Counted from the stretch's first letter, positions 33,494-47,058 are shown. The stretch is DNA of 64,000 nt from Tistlia sp040905785 (GCF_040905785.1 NZ_JBBDQW010000045.1:60510-124509), one strand, 5' to 3'. Made by a program: numbers and translations. The notes: generated by a model from the sequence alone, not told the origin.

Positions 33494-35377
33494 ATGGCCA
33501 GCGTCGCCTTCGTCAACGCGATCCTGCTGATCGGCGCAGCCATGGTTCTGCTCGGCATCTTCTCCAGTCTGGTCGCGACCCGATTCGGCGCGCCGCTGCT
33601 GCTCGTCTTCCTGGTGCTCGGCATGCTGGCCGGCGAGGACGGGCCCGGCGGCATCGTCTTCTACGACTACCAGACGACCTACCTCGTCGGCTCGCTGGCG
33701 CTGTCGGTGATCCTGTTCGACGGCGGCCTGCGCACGCGCCTCGCGATCTTCCGGGGCGCGCTCGCTCCGGCGCTGCTGCTGGCGACGCTCGGCGTGGTGA
33801 TCACCGCCAGCGTGACCGGTGCCGTCGCCGCCCTGCTGATCGGCGGCCTGTCGCCGCTGCAGGGCCTCCTGCTCGGCGCCATCGTCGCCTCGACCGACGC
33901 CGCCGCCGTCTTCTTCCTGCTGCGCACCGGCGGCCTGCGCCTGCAGAGCCGGGTCGGCGCCGTGCTGGAGATCGAGTCCGGCACCAACGACCCGATCGCC
34001 GTCTTCCTGGTGCTGGCGCTCACCGAGCTGCTGCTCGTCGGCGCCGACACGCCGGGCTGGGAGGTCCTGCGCCGGCTCGTCGAGCAGGGCGCGATCGGTG
34101 CCGCCGCGGGTCTCGCCGGCGGCTTCGCGATCGTGACACTGCTCAACCGGCTGCAGATGCCGGGCGGCCTGCATCCCCTGTTCGTCGTCGCCGGCGCCGT
34201 CCTCATCTATGCCGCGACCTCGCTGCTCGGCGGCAGCGGCCTGCTGGCCGTCTACCTGGCCGGCCTGGTCGCCGCCAACCGGCCGGTGCGCGCCTACCCC
34301 TCGATCGTCGGCTTCCACGACGCCGCGACCTGGCTGTGCCAGATCGTCATGTTCCTGGTGCTCGGCCTGCTGGTCACGCCCGCCACCCTGCTCGACTACG
34401 CGCTGCCCGGGATCCTGATCGCCCTGGTGCTGCTGCTGGTCGCCCGCCCCTTGGCCGTCTGGCTGTGCCTCTGGCCCTTCGGCTTCGAGGACAAGGAGAA
34501 GCTCTTCATCTCCTGGGTCGGCCTGCGCGGCGCCGTCTCGATCTTCCTGGCGGCGATCCCGACCCTTTCGGGCGTCGCCTTCGGCGAGGCCTTCTTCAAC
34601 ATTGCCTTCTTCGTCGTGCTGACCTCGCTCCTGATCCAGGGCTGGACCCTGACCGGCGTCGCCCGTTTCCTCGGCATGGCGCTGAAGCGCACGGCGCCCA
34701 GCGTGCGGCGCATCGAGCTCGACATCCCCGGACAGGTCGATCAGGAGATGGTCGGCTATCCGATCGCGCCGGACAGCCTGATCCTGGCCCTGAACCACCT
34801 GCCCCCCTGGGCACGCGCGGTCCTGGTGGTGCGCGACAAGGAGATCCTGAACGCCGCCGAGGCCGGCGGCCTCAGGGTCGGCGACTACGTCTACATGCTG
34901 ACCCCGCCGGACCGCGTGCAGCGCCTCGACCGCCTGTTCGAGGAATCGCCGGACGTCACCCGCCGCCTGACCGCGCCCTTCGGCGAGCTGGCGCTGCACG
35001 GCGAGGCGCAGCTCGAGGAGGTGGCCGAGCTCTACGAGCTGGACCTCGGCGAGGCCGACCGCGGCCTCAGCGTCGCCGACGGCTTCGCGGCCCACCTCAA
35101 GGCGCCGCTGCAGCCGGGCGCGCGTCTGCGGATCGGCCGCGCCACCCTGGTCGCCCGCGTCGTGGAGGACGGCCGCGTCCTGCGCGCCGGCCTGCAGCTC
35201 GACGAGCTGGTCGAGGCGATCGTCGCCTCGGCCCTCCACCGGCCGAACCTGCGCCAGCGCCTGGAGGCCATGCACGGCCTGCAGCGCGCTCGCGGCCTGG
35301 GCCGCAGCCTGGGCCGCCAGCTGCGCCGCCGCCTGCCGCGCCGGGTCCGCCGGGACGAGACCGCGGGCGACGACTGA
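33494..35377 (+). CDS. Potassium/proton antiporter of the NhaP2 (CvrA) type
   Basis: 627 residues from ATG 33494; in-frame starts further upstream add only Arg/Ala-rich sequence. About 12 membrane segments make up the CPA1 core, with LGAIVASTDAAAVFFLLR and VLEIESGTNDPIAVF carrying the ion-site Asp residues. The C-terminal cytoplasmic part has a TrkA-C-like RCK region (PDSLILALNHLPPWARAVLV, GGLRVGDYVYMLTPPDR) and a CorC/HlyC-like end. It would exchange K+ for H+ across the inner membrane and help pH and osmotic control. Confidence 0.88.
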   Translation: MASVAFVNAILLIGAAMVLLGIFSSLVATRFGAPLLLVFLVLGMLAGEDGPGGIVFYDYQTTYLVGSLALSVILFDGGLRTRLAIFRGALAPALLLATLGVVITASVTGAVAALLIGGLSPLQGLLLGAIVASTDAAAVFFLLRTGGLRLQSRVGAVLEIESGTNDPIAVFLVLALTELLLVGADTPGWEVLRRLVEQGAIGAAAGLAGGFAIVTLLNRLQMPGGLHPLFVVAGAVLIYAATSLLGGSGLLAVYLAGLVAANRPVRAYPSIVGFHDAATWLCQIVMFLVLGLLVTPATLLDYALPGILIALVLLLVARPLAVWLCLWPFGFEDKEKLFISWVGLRGAVSIFLAAIPTLSGVAFGEAFFNIAFFVVLTSLLIQGWTLTGVARFLGMALKRTAPSVRRIELDIPGQVDQEMVGYPIAPDSLILALNHLPPWARAVLVVRDKEILNAAEAGGLRVGDYVYMLTPPDRVQRLDRLFEESPDVTRRLTAPFGELALHGEAQLEEVAELYELDLGEADRGLSVADGFAAHLKAPLQPGARLRIGRATLVARVVEDGRVLRAGLQLDELVEAIVASALHRPNLRQRLEAMHGLQRARGLGRSLGRQLRRRLPRRVRRDETAGDD

Positions 35378-35391
35378 CCTGCGCCGCCAGC

Positions 35392-35446
35392 GCGCCGCCA
35401 GGGCGCCGTCGGTGCGCCGTCAGGGCGCCGTCAGGGCGTCATCGGC
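35392..35446. repeat. 11-bp tandem repeat, five diverged units, at the end of the EamA gene
   Basis: Units GCGCCGCCAGG, GCGCCGTCGGT, GCGCCGTCAGG, GCGCCGTCAGG and GCGTCATCGGC run from 35392 to 35446. The stop of the EamA gene (35431-35433, on the minus strand) lies inside the repeat, so repeat changes would alter its C-terminus. Confidence 0.75.
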
Positions 35447-36315
35447 GCCCGCCGGCGCAGCGCGATCGTCGATTGCAGGGCGATCGCCGAAACCACGATG
35501 GCGCCGCCGACCACGGTCAGCAGGCTCGGCTGCTCGCCCACCGTCATCCAGACCCACAAGGGGCCGAGCACGAGCTGCAGGCGGCCGAGCAGCGCGACCT
35601 CGCCGGCCGGGACGTGGCGCGCGCCGATCGCGATCAGCACGTACTGGAAGCCGAGCTGCAGGACGCCGAAGGCGGCGGCCACGAGCATGTCGTGGCCGCT
35701 GATCGCGAGCGACGGCGCCATGACCGCGCCGGCCAGCAGCGCCAGCAGGCCGGCCAGCGCAATCGAGGGCAGCATGTCACGGTCGGCGCGGCTGCGCAGA
35801 CAGACCAGGGTGATGCCAAAGCCGAGCGTCGTGATCACCGCCAGCAGGACGCCGTGGCCCTGGCCGCTGGTCAGGCCGTCGCCGGCCATCACGACGATGC
35901 CGCAGAGTGCCACGCCCATGGCCAGCCAGGTCATCGGCTTCAGCCGCTCGCCGAGCGCGACCCAGGCGATCAGCGCGGCGATGAAGGGCGAGGTCGCGCC
36001 GATGAAGACGACCTTGGCAACCGTCGTCTCCATCATCGCGAAGATGAAGGCGGCGAAGGAGACGGCGAGCGCGCCGGCGCCGATCAGCCCCGGCCGGCCG
36101 ATCGCCAGGAAGGCCCGGGGCAGGCCGCTGCGGCCGTGGCGCCAGAGCAGGAACAGCAGGATGAAGCCGAGGAACCAGACCTGGCGCCAGAACTGCAGGG
36201 CCCAGCCGTCGGCGTTCTCGACCTCGCGCACGATCGGCCCGGCCAGCGAGGTGAAGAAGCTGGCCGAGATGATGCAGGCGACGCCGTAGGCCGTGCGCTG
36301 GTCGGGGTTGGTCAC
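35431..36315 (-). CDS. EamA/DMT family transporter
   Basis: 294 residues with ten hydrophobic segments arranged as two five-helix EamA halves. Motifs VKVVFIGATSPFIAALIAWV (first half) and FGVLQLGFQYVLIAIGARHV near the second half are typical of drug/metabolite exporters. The substrate is unknown; amino acid, nucleobase or drug export is possible. It is convergent with the antiporter gene. The C-terminus is encoded within an 11-bp tandem repeat. Confidence 0.82.
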   Translation of the reverse strand: MTNPDQRTAYGVACIISASFFTSLAGPIVREVENADGWALQFWRQVWFLGFILLFLLWRHGRSGLPRAFLAIGRPGLIGAGALAVSFAAFIFAMMETTVAKVVFIGATSPFIAALIAWVALGERLKPMTWLAMGVALCGIVVMAGDGLTSGQGHGVLLAVITTLGFGITLVCLRSRADRDMLPSIALAGLLALLAGAVMAPSLAISGHDMLVAAAFGVLQLGFQYVLIAIGARHVPAGEVALLGRLQLVLGPLWVWMTVGEQPSLLTVVGGAIVVSAIALQSTIALRRRAPMTP

Positions 36316-36344
36316 CTGGGCGTCGTCCGCTCGCTCGGCGCAGC

Positions 36345-36562
36345 GCCTGCTTCATGGTTCGACAGGCTCACCATGAAGCAGGCCCGGACGCCTGCGCAGC
36401 CTCCCCCGTCGCTTCTTGGCGAGCCTGTCGAACCATCAAGCGCGCCCGGAAGCCGGCACGGACTCCCCATCGCTTCATGGTGAGCCTGTCGAACCACGCA
36501 GCGCGCCCGGAAGTCGGCGCGGACTCTCCATCGCTTCATGGTGAGCCTGTCGAACCAGGAAG
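36345..36562. repeat. Array of GTTCGACAGGCTCACC-type palindromic repeats with a 61-bp period
   Basis: The palindrome at 36352-36380 (TTCATGGTTCGACAGGC with CTCACCATGAAGC) is followed by three copies of GAGCCTGTCGAACCA at 36421, 36482 and 36543, spaced 61 bp apart. The sequence between them is nearly identical (CGCGCCCGGAAG, then CGGACTC, CCATCGCTTCATGG). It fills the gap between the EamA gene and ilvD. The same element is found between argS and dgt. No associated gene was found. Confidence 0.8.
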
Positions 36563-36594
36563 CGTGCGGGCACCGACCGAGGGATAGCCGACTC

Positions 36595-38331
<1,737 letters not shown>

Positions 38332-38414
38332 CGGCATTCTCCCCTTCCCGGTCCCGGCCCTTCCCGGCCGTGGGCGCTGTCTTCGCTGGGACGGTAGCCC
38401 AGGCGCCCCAGCCG

Positions 38415-38440
38415 CCGCCATCCCGCTTCGGGGATGGCGG
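38415..38440 (-). terminator. Hairpin terminator downstream of valS
   Basis: Perfect 10-bp stem CCGCCATCCC (38415-38424) and GGGATGGCGG (38431-38440) with a 6-base loop, 23 bp past the valS stop. No U tract follows, so the call is tentative. Confidence 0.5.
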
Positions 38441-38463
38441 TCATGCGCCGGGCGCCCGGTCCC

Positions 38464-41133
<2,670 letters not shown>

Positions 41134-41302
41134 CGCCGATCGGTCTCCCGGTCAGGGGTTCGCTGTCAGAGGCGGCGTTCCGGCCAGCCGGCGGGCCGGG
41201 CGAAACGCGGCGGCGCCACAATAGTCGGCGATGACGGGATGTCCAGACGGGCGCGGCCCGGCGTGGTATCGGCGCAACGGGCGCGGCGGGGGCCTTCCCG
41301 GC

Positions 41303-42091
41303 TCAGTCGTCCTCGGCGCGGCGCGCCAGGCGGCGCACCTCTTCGCGCACGACCCGCTCGACCAACGGCTCGAGATTCTCGTCCAGCCAGTCCCGCAGGT
41401 GCGGCTCGAGCAGGCGGGCGACGAAGGCCTCGATGCTCTCCCCGCCGCTCGGCGCGGCCGTCGAGGCCGGCACGCGGCGCCGGCGCGTGAGCTCGGACAG
41501 CGCGGCCGTCGTCGCCGCGGCGGTCGAGGCCGACACCAGGCCATCGTGGGGGCGGTCGCTCATCGCCGGCTCTCCTGCCTCCTCGTGATCCGGGGCGGCC
41601 GCGGCCTCGAAGACGTCCCGGCCGCCCGCCTCCGCATCACCTGCGTCCTCGTCGCCTGCCTCCTGGTAGGCGGCGTCCTCGTCGGCCGCGTCGGGCGCCA
41701 CCTCGCGCGCGGCGACCTCGGCCTCGGCGGCGACCGCAAAGGGCCCCGCCGCCTCGGGCTCGAGGTCAGGCTCCGGCTCAGGCTCCGGCGCCGGCGCCGG
41801 CTCGGGCGGGACCTCTGGCTCCCGGTCTTCGGGCAGCGCGTCGGCCTCCTCGAGCTCGAGGACGGCGTCGGGCTCCTCCTCCGGCAGGGCGTCCTGCTCG
41901 GTCAGCTCGAGGACATCGTCCTCGTCGCCCTCGCCCTCGCCCGGCGCCTCCTCCGGGTCGCCCTCGGCCGCGGGGGCCGCCGGGTCGAGCGGCGCCTTGG
42001 CCTCGTCGCTGTCCTCCTCGGAGATGATCCGGCGGATCGACGCCAGGATCTCCTCCATGGACGGTTCGCTCTGGCCCTGATTGTCGCTCAT
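41303..42091 (-). CDS. popZ: PopZ-like polar organising protein (DUF2497 family)
   Basis: 262 residues. The short conserved N-terminal helix (EPSMEEILASIRRIISEEDS, residues 9-28) and the C-terminal helical block (GGESIEAFVARLLEPHLRDW to VREEVRRLARRAEDD, about 210-260) are both PopZ hallmarks. They are separated by a ~150-residue linker rich in Asp, Glu, Pro and Ala. PopZ self-assembles at cell poles in alphaproteobacteria and recruits centromere and signalling proteins; the C-terminus drives assembly and the N-terminus binds clients. The gene is next to tolC. Linker length is about twice that of Caulobacter PopZ, which may change condensate properties. Confidence 0.82.
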   Translation of the reverse strand: MSDNQGQSEPSMEEILASIRRIISEEDSDEAKAPLDPAAPAAEGDPEEAPGEGEGDEDDVLELTEQDALPEEEPDAVLELEEADALPEDREPEVPPEPAPAPEPEPEPDLEPEAAGPFAVAAEAEVAAREVAPDAADEDAAYQEAGDEDAGDAEAGGRDVFEAAAAPDHEEAGEPAMSDRPHDGLVSASTAAATTAALSELTRRRRVPASTAAPSGGESIEAFVARLLEPHLRDWLDENLEPLVERVVREEVRRLARRAEDD

Positions 42092-42160
42092 GCAGCCATC
42101 GCGTGCGGGACGCGCCTCAGGTTACGAATCGAAGACGATCCGGTGATTCGGGCCCATAGA

Positions 42161-43591
42161 CTATTCACCGGGAGCGCTCAAGCCAAACCACTTGTCGCGC
42201 ACAGCGCGGTAGTCGAGCTCCGGATTGTAGACCTCGACCGGCAGGCCGAGCTCGATGGCGTTCAGCCGCCCCTGGGCGGCGAGCACCTGGAAACCGGCGA
42301 CGATCACGTCGCGCTGCGCGCCGACCAAGCTGACCTGGGCATCGAGCAGCTCCTGCTCGGCGTCGAGAACGTCGAGCACGGTGCGCGCGCCGACGGCATT
42401 CTCCTGGCGCACGCCCTCGAGCGCGATCTGCGCCGAATCGACCTGGGCCTGGAAGGCGAGGATCTGGGCGCGCGCCGTCGCCAGGGCCTCGAAGGCGTCG
42501 ACGGCCTCCTGCTCGGCATTGCGCCGGGCCTCCTCGACCAGCAGGCGGCGCTGGCTGAGGATCTGCTTGGCCTCGCGCACCTGGCTGGAGACGAAGCCCT
42601 GCTGGTAGATCGGCAGGCTCAGCTGCGCGAGCAGGCTGCCGCTGTCGCCGCTGCTGTCGGGGATGCTCGTCTCGTCGGTGTGGGTCAGCTCGCCGACCAG
42701 ATTCACGCTCGGCAGCAGCGCGCCGATGTTCTGGCGCACGGCGCGCTCGGCGGCGCGCTCCGAGAAGGAGGCGGCGACGACGTCTGGATTCTGGACCAGT
42801 GCGCTGGCGACCGTCTCGCCGCTGGTCTCGGGCAGGCCCTGGAGCGGCCCGGGCGGGCGCAGGGTGCCCGGGGCGGTGCCGACGACCTCCCGGTAGACGG
42901 CACGGCTGGCGCGCAGGTTGCCCTCGGCGGCGACGCGCTGGGCGGTCGCGCCGGACAGGCGCGACTCCGACTGGGCAACGTCGGTGCGGGTGATCTCGCC
43001 GACCTCGAAGCGGTCCTGGCTGGCCTGAAGCTGGCGCTGCAGCACCTGCTCGTTGTTGATGTTGAGCCGCAGCACCGCCTCGTCGGCCCAGACGCTCATG
43101 AAGGCGGTGACGGCGTTCAGCAGGACCTGCTGCTCGGTCGAGGCCAGGCGGGCGCGCTCGGCATAGACCTCGTTCTCGGCGCGCTCGGTGCCGGCGACCG
43201 TGCGTCCGCCACGGTAGAGCGGCTGGGTCACGGTCAGGTCGGCCGAGAGCGGGGTCGTGCCCTCGAAGTCGTCTTCCCCGGCGCGCCGGGTGGTCGGCGT
43301 GCTGCTGCGGCTGGTCGCGACGCCGGCCGAGGTCGTGACCGCGACGCTGGGCCGCCAGTTCGACAGCTCCTGCGGCACCTGCTCGTTGGTCGCGCGCAGC
43401 TGCGCGCGGGCCGCCGAAAGCGTCGGGTTGCTGCTGTAGGTCGTCGAGAGGGCGTCCACCAGGGTCTGCCCCTGGGCGCCGGCGCCGGCGAGCAGCCCGG
43501 CCGACAGCACCAGGCCGCCGAGCAACAGCGCCCGCAACCCGCCACCGGTCGGAGCGGAGTGGAAGCCGTTTCGCGCTGCGTTTCGAGCCAC
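42161..43591 (-). CDS. tolC: TolC family outer-membrane efflux protein
   Basis: 476 residues from GTG 43591. A signal peptide (GGLRALLLGGLVLSAGLLAG) ends near residue 40. The two structural repeats of TolC can be seen (STTYSSNPTLSAARAQLRAT in the first half, LLVEEARRNAEQEAVDAFEA in the second), with long helices between. It would be the outer-membrane channel of type I secretion or RND efflux. It lies downstream of pcm on the same strand, a pairing common in Rhodospirillales and Rhizobiales. No membrane-fusion or ABC partner lies nearby. Confidence 0.9.
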   Translation of the reverse strand: MARNAARNGFHSAPTGGGLRALLLGGLVLSAGLLAGAGAQGQTLVDALSTTYSSNPTLSAARAQLRATNEQVPQELSNWRPSVAVTTSAGVATSRSSTPTTRRAGEDDFEGTTPLSADLTVTQPLYRGGRTVAGTERAENEVYAERARLASTEQQVLLNAVTAFMSVWADEAVLRLNINNEQVLQRQLQASQDRFEVGEITRTDVAQSESRLSGATAQRVAAEGNLRASRAVYREVVGTAPGTLRPPGPLQGLPETSGETVASALVQNPDVVAASFSERAAERAVRQNIGALLPSVNLVGELTHTDETSIPDSSGDSGSLLAQLSLPIYQQGFVSSQVREAKQILSQRRLLVEEARRNAEQEAVDAFEALATARAQILAFQAQVDSAQIALEGVRQENAVGARTVLDVLDAEQELLDAQVSLVGAQRDVIVAGFQVLAAQGRLNAIELGLPVEVYNPELDYRAVRDKWFGLSAPGE

Positions 43592-43731
43592 CGAGAACCT
43601 TCCGTCCCTTGCCGCGCGGGCCCGGGAGCCCCTCCCGTCGTCGACCCGCCTCCTTGGGCGAGGCCTTCACTCGGGACCGGCCGCCAAGCCTCCGCAGAGT
43701 CTGTGCCTGATTCCCGTGGGATTTTCCAGCG

Positions 43732-44385
43732 TTAGAAGACGAAGCCCGCCTTGCGCTCGAACCCCGGCAGCACCGGCGTCGAGCAATCGAAGAGCATGCG
43801 CTGCGAGACCGTGCCCCGATCCTTGCGCAGCAGCACGCCCCGGCACAGGCCCGGCTGCTCGAGCAGCGGCGCGACCAGGCGCCCGCCCTCTGCGAGCTGG
43901 TCGAGCAGCGCCGCCGGCACCTCGGCCAGGGCGGCCTCGACGACGATCGCCTCGTAGGGCGCCTGGCGGGCGTAGCCCTCGGCGGGGTCGCCGGTCACGA
44001 CCACGGCGTTGTCGACCTGCAGGCGGTCGAGCGTCGCCTCCGCGGCCTGGGCCAGGGCGCCGTCAGGCTCCAGCAGCACGACGCTTGCCGCCAAGCGGGC
44101 CAGGATCGCGGTGCCGTAGCCGCCGGTGCCGGCGACGTCGAGCACCGAATCGCCCGGCTCGACCGCGGCCGCCTGGATCAGGCGGGCGAGCACCATCGGC
44201 TCCATCAGGTAGCGGCCGCCACCGATCGGCAGGTCCTCGTCGACGTAGGCGAAGCCGCGCCGGCTCTCCGGCACGAAGCGCTCGCGCGGCAGCTGCTCGA
44301 AAGCCGCGATCAGCGCCGGATCGACGATCCGGTTCGTGCGCAGCTGGCTCTCGACCATGTTGAGGCGTGCGGTTGCGTAGTCCAC
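43732..44385 (-). CDS. pcm: Protein-L-isoaspartate O-methyltransferase family protein
   Basis: 217 residues from GTG 44385, with GGAAAGGG upstream; longer frames add low-complexity residues. The start ARLNMVESQLRTNRIVDPAL is the alphaproteobacterial PCMT opening. The SAM-binding motif I is VLDVAGTGGYGTAILA (81-96; family members usually have G-x-G-S-G-Y), and GRLVAPLLEQPGLCRG is present near the end. It would repair isoaspartyl residues by methylation. In this genomic position some homologues may act on other substrates. It is divergent from the TetR gene. Confidence 0.85.
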   Translation of the reverse strand: MDYATARLNMVESQLRTNRIVDPALIAAFEQLPRERFVPESRRGFAYVDEDLPIGGGRYLMEPMVLARLIQAAAVEPGDSVLDVAGTGGYGTAILARLAASVVLLEPDGALAQAAEATLDRLQVDNAVVVTGDPAEGYARQAPYEAIVVEAALAEVPAALLDQLAEGGRLVAPLLEQPGLCRGVLLRKDRGTVSQRMLFDCSTPVLPGFERKAGFVF

Positions 44386-44665
44386 CCGGGGGCCCTTTCC
44401 CGAACTCTCGCGACGCCGGGCGGCTGCCTCGCGGGCACCCGGACCATCGTCGTCATCGAGCCGGTTTATAGGCGCGGCGGTCGAGGCTGGCAACGCCACC
44501 GGCGCCGCGCCCTTGGCCCCGCCCCGCTGAAGTGTAGTTGCCGGGGCCGGGGTAGCAGCTGCACAGCCTCGTCGCATGGCCACTGTACCGGTGGTAAAGG
44601 TTGTGCGAAATTCGCTGCCTTCCCATGGTTGCATGAGGTCGGGGAACGGCTGAAAGGGGCAGGAC

Positions 44666-45373
44666 ATGCAGGCTCTTGGAACGAGGGCGCTGCGCCGCGG
44701 CGCACCCCAGCCCGCACCCGGCGCGCCGGCGCCGACGACCGCCGCGCCCGGCGCGGCGACACCCAGGCCAAGGCGCGACACGCGCGAGCAGATCCTCGAC
44801 GTCGCCGAGACCGCGGTCCTGGAAAAGGGCTTCGGCGCGACCTCCATCGAGGAGCTGATCTGCGCCGTCGGCATCACCAAGGGCGGGTTCTTCTACCATT
44901 TCCGTGACAAGGGCGCGCTCGCGACCGCTCTGCTCGAGCGCTACCTGGAGCGCGAGGAGGTGCTGTTCGACGAGCTGTTCGGGCGGGCCGACGCGCTCAA
45001 CGAGGATCCGCTCCACGGCTTCCTGGTCGGCCTCAAGATGCTCGCCGACACCCTGGCCGACCTGCCGAACGGCCACCCGGGCTGCCTGGTCGCCTCGGTC
45101 TGCTACCAGGAGAACCTCTTCAAGCGCGAGATCCACGAGCTCAACGCCGCCGGCATGCTGCGCTGGCGCCGCCGCTTCCGGGCGCGCTTCGACGCCATTG
45201 CGGAGCACCATCCGCCGCGCGTGGCGGTCGACTTCGACGACCTCGCCGACATGCTCTCGGCGCTCGCCGACGGCGGCATCATCGTCGCCAAGGTGATGCG
45301 CGAGCCACAGGCGCTGAGCCGCCAGATCCTGCTCTACCGCGCCTTCGTGCGCTGCGTCTTCCTCGGCGCCTGA
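44666..45373 (+). CDS. TetR family transcriptional regulator
   Basis: 235 residues from ATG 44666, with AGGGGCAGGAC upstream. A Pro/Ala-rich extension of about 35 residues precedes the TetR helix-turn-helix (TREQILDVAETAVLEKGFGA and VGITKGGFFYHFRDKGALAT, residues 38-84). The C-terminal ligand and dimer domain (GFLVGLKMLADTLADL onward) is of the QacR-like group. The ligand and targets are unknown. It is divergent from pcm with a 280-bp gap. Confidence 0.87.
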   Translation: MQALGTRALRRGAPQPAPGAPAPTTAAPGAATPRPRRDTREQILDVAETAVLEKGFGATSIEELICAVGITKGGFFYHFRDKGALATALLERYLEREEVLFDELFGRADALNEDPLHGFLVGLKMLADTLADLPNGHPGCLVASVCYQENLFKREIHELNAAGMLRWRRRFRARFDAIAEHHPPRVAVDFDDLADMLSALADGGIIVAKVMREPQALSRQILLYRAFVRCVFLGA

Positions 45374-45513
45374 GGCGTCGGGGCGGCTTCAATGGGAGGA
45401 GGACGGCCAGAGCGGCGCGCCTCGGCGCGTCGAGGAGGCGGCGCGGCTGTGGCGGAGCCTGCGCGCGCTCGGCGGCATCGACTGAAGGCCGCTCCCCGCC
45501 CTAGGATGCCAGG

Positions 45514-46434
45514 ATGCCGACGTTCGATGCCGCGACAGCAGCCGCCCTCAAGGCCCTCTCGGTGCCGTCGGACGCCCGTGGCCTGGCGCAGCTCGCCGCC
45601 CACCTCGGCCTGATCGCGGCGGCCGGCGCGCTGGTCTGGCTCACCCGCGACAGCCTGTGGGTGCTGCCGGCACTGCTCGCCGAGGGGGTCGCCCTGGTCT
45701 TCCTGTTCTGCGCGCTGCACGAGGCGGTCCATTTCACGCCCTTCGCCGCGCGCGGGCTCAACCGCGCCCTCGCGTGGCTCTGCGGCCTGGTCATCCTGAT
45801 CCCGCCGCGCTGGTTCCGTCACTTCCACCTGGCGCACCACCGCTGGACCCAGGATTCCGCGCGCGACCCCGAGCTGGCGACGCCCAGGCCGCAGGGGCTG
45901 GGCGCCTACCTGCTGCACGTCAGCGGCCTGCCGCTCTGGCGCGGCACCGTGGCGACGATCTTGAGGAACGCGGCGGGACGCAATGCCGATGCCTTCGTGC
46001 CGCCGCGCGAGCGGCGGGCGGTCGCCGCCGAGGCGCGGATCATGCTGGCGGTCTACGCGCTGGTCGCGGCGCTCTCGCTCGCCTTCCAGAGCTGGGCGGC
46101 GGTCTGGCTCTGGCTGCTGCCGCTGCTGGTCGGCCAGCCGCTGCTGCGGCTCTACCTGCTGGCCGAGCACACCGGCTGCCCCGAGGTCGCGGACCCGCTG
46201 GCCAACAGCCGCACGACCCGGACCGGGCCGCTGCTGCGCCTGCTGGCCTGGAACATGCCCTACCACGCCGAGCACCACGCCTGGCCGGCGGCCCCCTTCC
46301 ACGCCCTGCCCGCCGTCCACCGGCTGCTCGGCGAAGGCGTCAAGGTGCGCGCGGCCTCCTACCGCGCGGCCAGCCGGGACGTCCGACGCGCGCTCGGCGT
46401 ATCGCGCAGGCCGGGCGCGGCCGCGGGCATCTAG
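45514..46434 (+). CDS. Membrane fatty-acid desaturase
   Basis: 306 residues. Three histidine boxes coordinate the di-iron centre: HEAVH (69-73), HLAHHRW (105-111) and HAEHH near residue 254. Four hydrophobic segments flank the boxes. It desaturates fatty-acyl chains (possibly a hydroxylase or ketolase-type relative) in the inner membrane. Neighbours give no clue about substrate or electron donor. It lies 140 bp after the TetR gene, which could regulate it. Confidence 0.85.
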   Translation: MPTFDAATAAALKALSVPSDARGLAQLAAHLGLIAAAGALVWLTRDSLWVLPALLAEGVALVFLFCALHEAVHFTPFAARGLNRALAWLCGLVILIPPRWFRHFHLAHHRWTQDSARDPELATPRPQGLGAYLLHVSGLPLWRGTVATILRNAAGRNADAFVPPRERRAVAAEARIMLAVYALVAALSLAFQSWAAVWLWLLPLLVGQPLLRLYLLAEHTGCPEVADPLANSRTTRTGPLLRLLAWNMPYHAEHHAWPAAPFHALPAVHRLLGEGVKVRAASYRAASRDVRRALGVSRRPGAAAGI

Positions 46435-46491
46435 CAGGGCGACTGAGCCGCGGGATCGGTCCCGCCCGGTCCGCGTTCGACCGCGTCCGGT

Positions 46492-47058
46492 TCAGGGCTG
46501 TGCGTCCGCCTCCGCGGGCTCTGTCCCTGGCAGCGGCGGCAGGAAGGCGACCATGGCGATCCAGTCGTTGAGCGGGCTCTCCGCCGCATAGGAGGAGACG
46601 GCCGCCCTGAAGGAGGCGCCCAGCAGATCGGTCCAGCCGCCGATCACCGCACCCGCCGCGGTGGCGAAGCGGAAGCCGAAGCCGACGCCGCCCGGTCCGG
46701 GGACGAAGAAGCTGTTGAACGAGCCGGCGAAGTCGCCCGGGCCGCGCCAGCTGCTGCCCCGATAGCCCGGCAGCGGCGCGCCCGAGGAATCGCGGACGAT
46801 CGCGGTCCCGCCCGGGCCCTTCTCGACCGATACGAGTTCCCCGCCCGGACCGCGCAGCAGATTGGCCGGCCGGGCGTCGAGCAACTTCGCGTCGATGATC
46901 GCCTGGCGGCCGGCGAAGCTCATTCCCGGGCCCCCGTCCGGAGTGCGGAACGAAAAGGGCTGGTTGTTGAGCTGCGCCTGCCCCGGCTGGGCCAGCGCAA
47001 GGCCGCCCAGCAGGGCCAGTGCGGCTAGCGAAAGGCGCGAGAGAGAGATCGCTGACAT
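46492..47058 (-). CDS. Exported hypothetical protein, Gly-rich
   Basis: 188 residues from ATG 47058; an in-frame ATG at 47088 adds Arg-rich residues. A signal peptide (LSRLSLAALALLGGLALAQP) is cut near GQAQ at 27-30. The mature part is rich in Gly, Phe and Ser (FVPGPGGVGFGFRFATAAGA) and contains GPGMSFAGRQAIIDAKLLDA near its start. No family is recognised. It is divergent from the IalB-like gene and lies at the edge of the surface-protein region. Confidence 0.6.
   Translation of the reverse strand: MSAISLSRLSLAALALLGGLALAQPGQAQLNNQPFSFRTPDGGPGMSFAGRQAIIDAKLLDARPANLLRGPGGELVSVEKGPGGTAIVRDSSGAPLPGYRGSSWRGPGDFAGSFNSFFVPGPGGVGFGFRFATAAGAVIGGWTDLLGASFRAAVSSYAAESPLNDWIAMVAFLPPLPGTEPAEADAQP

Noticed and set aside
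36345..36562. Regular repeat spacing suggestive of a CRISPR array
   Set aside because: The intervening sequences are nearly identical rather than unique, the repeats are dispersed elsewhere, and no cas gene is present.
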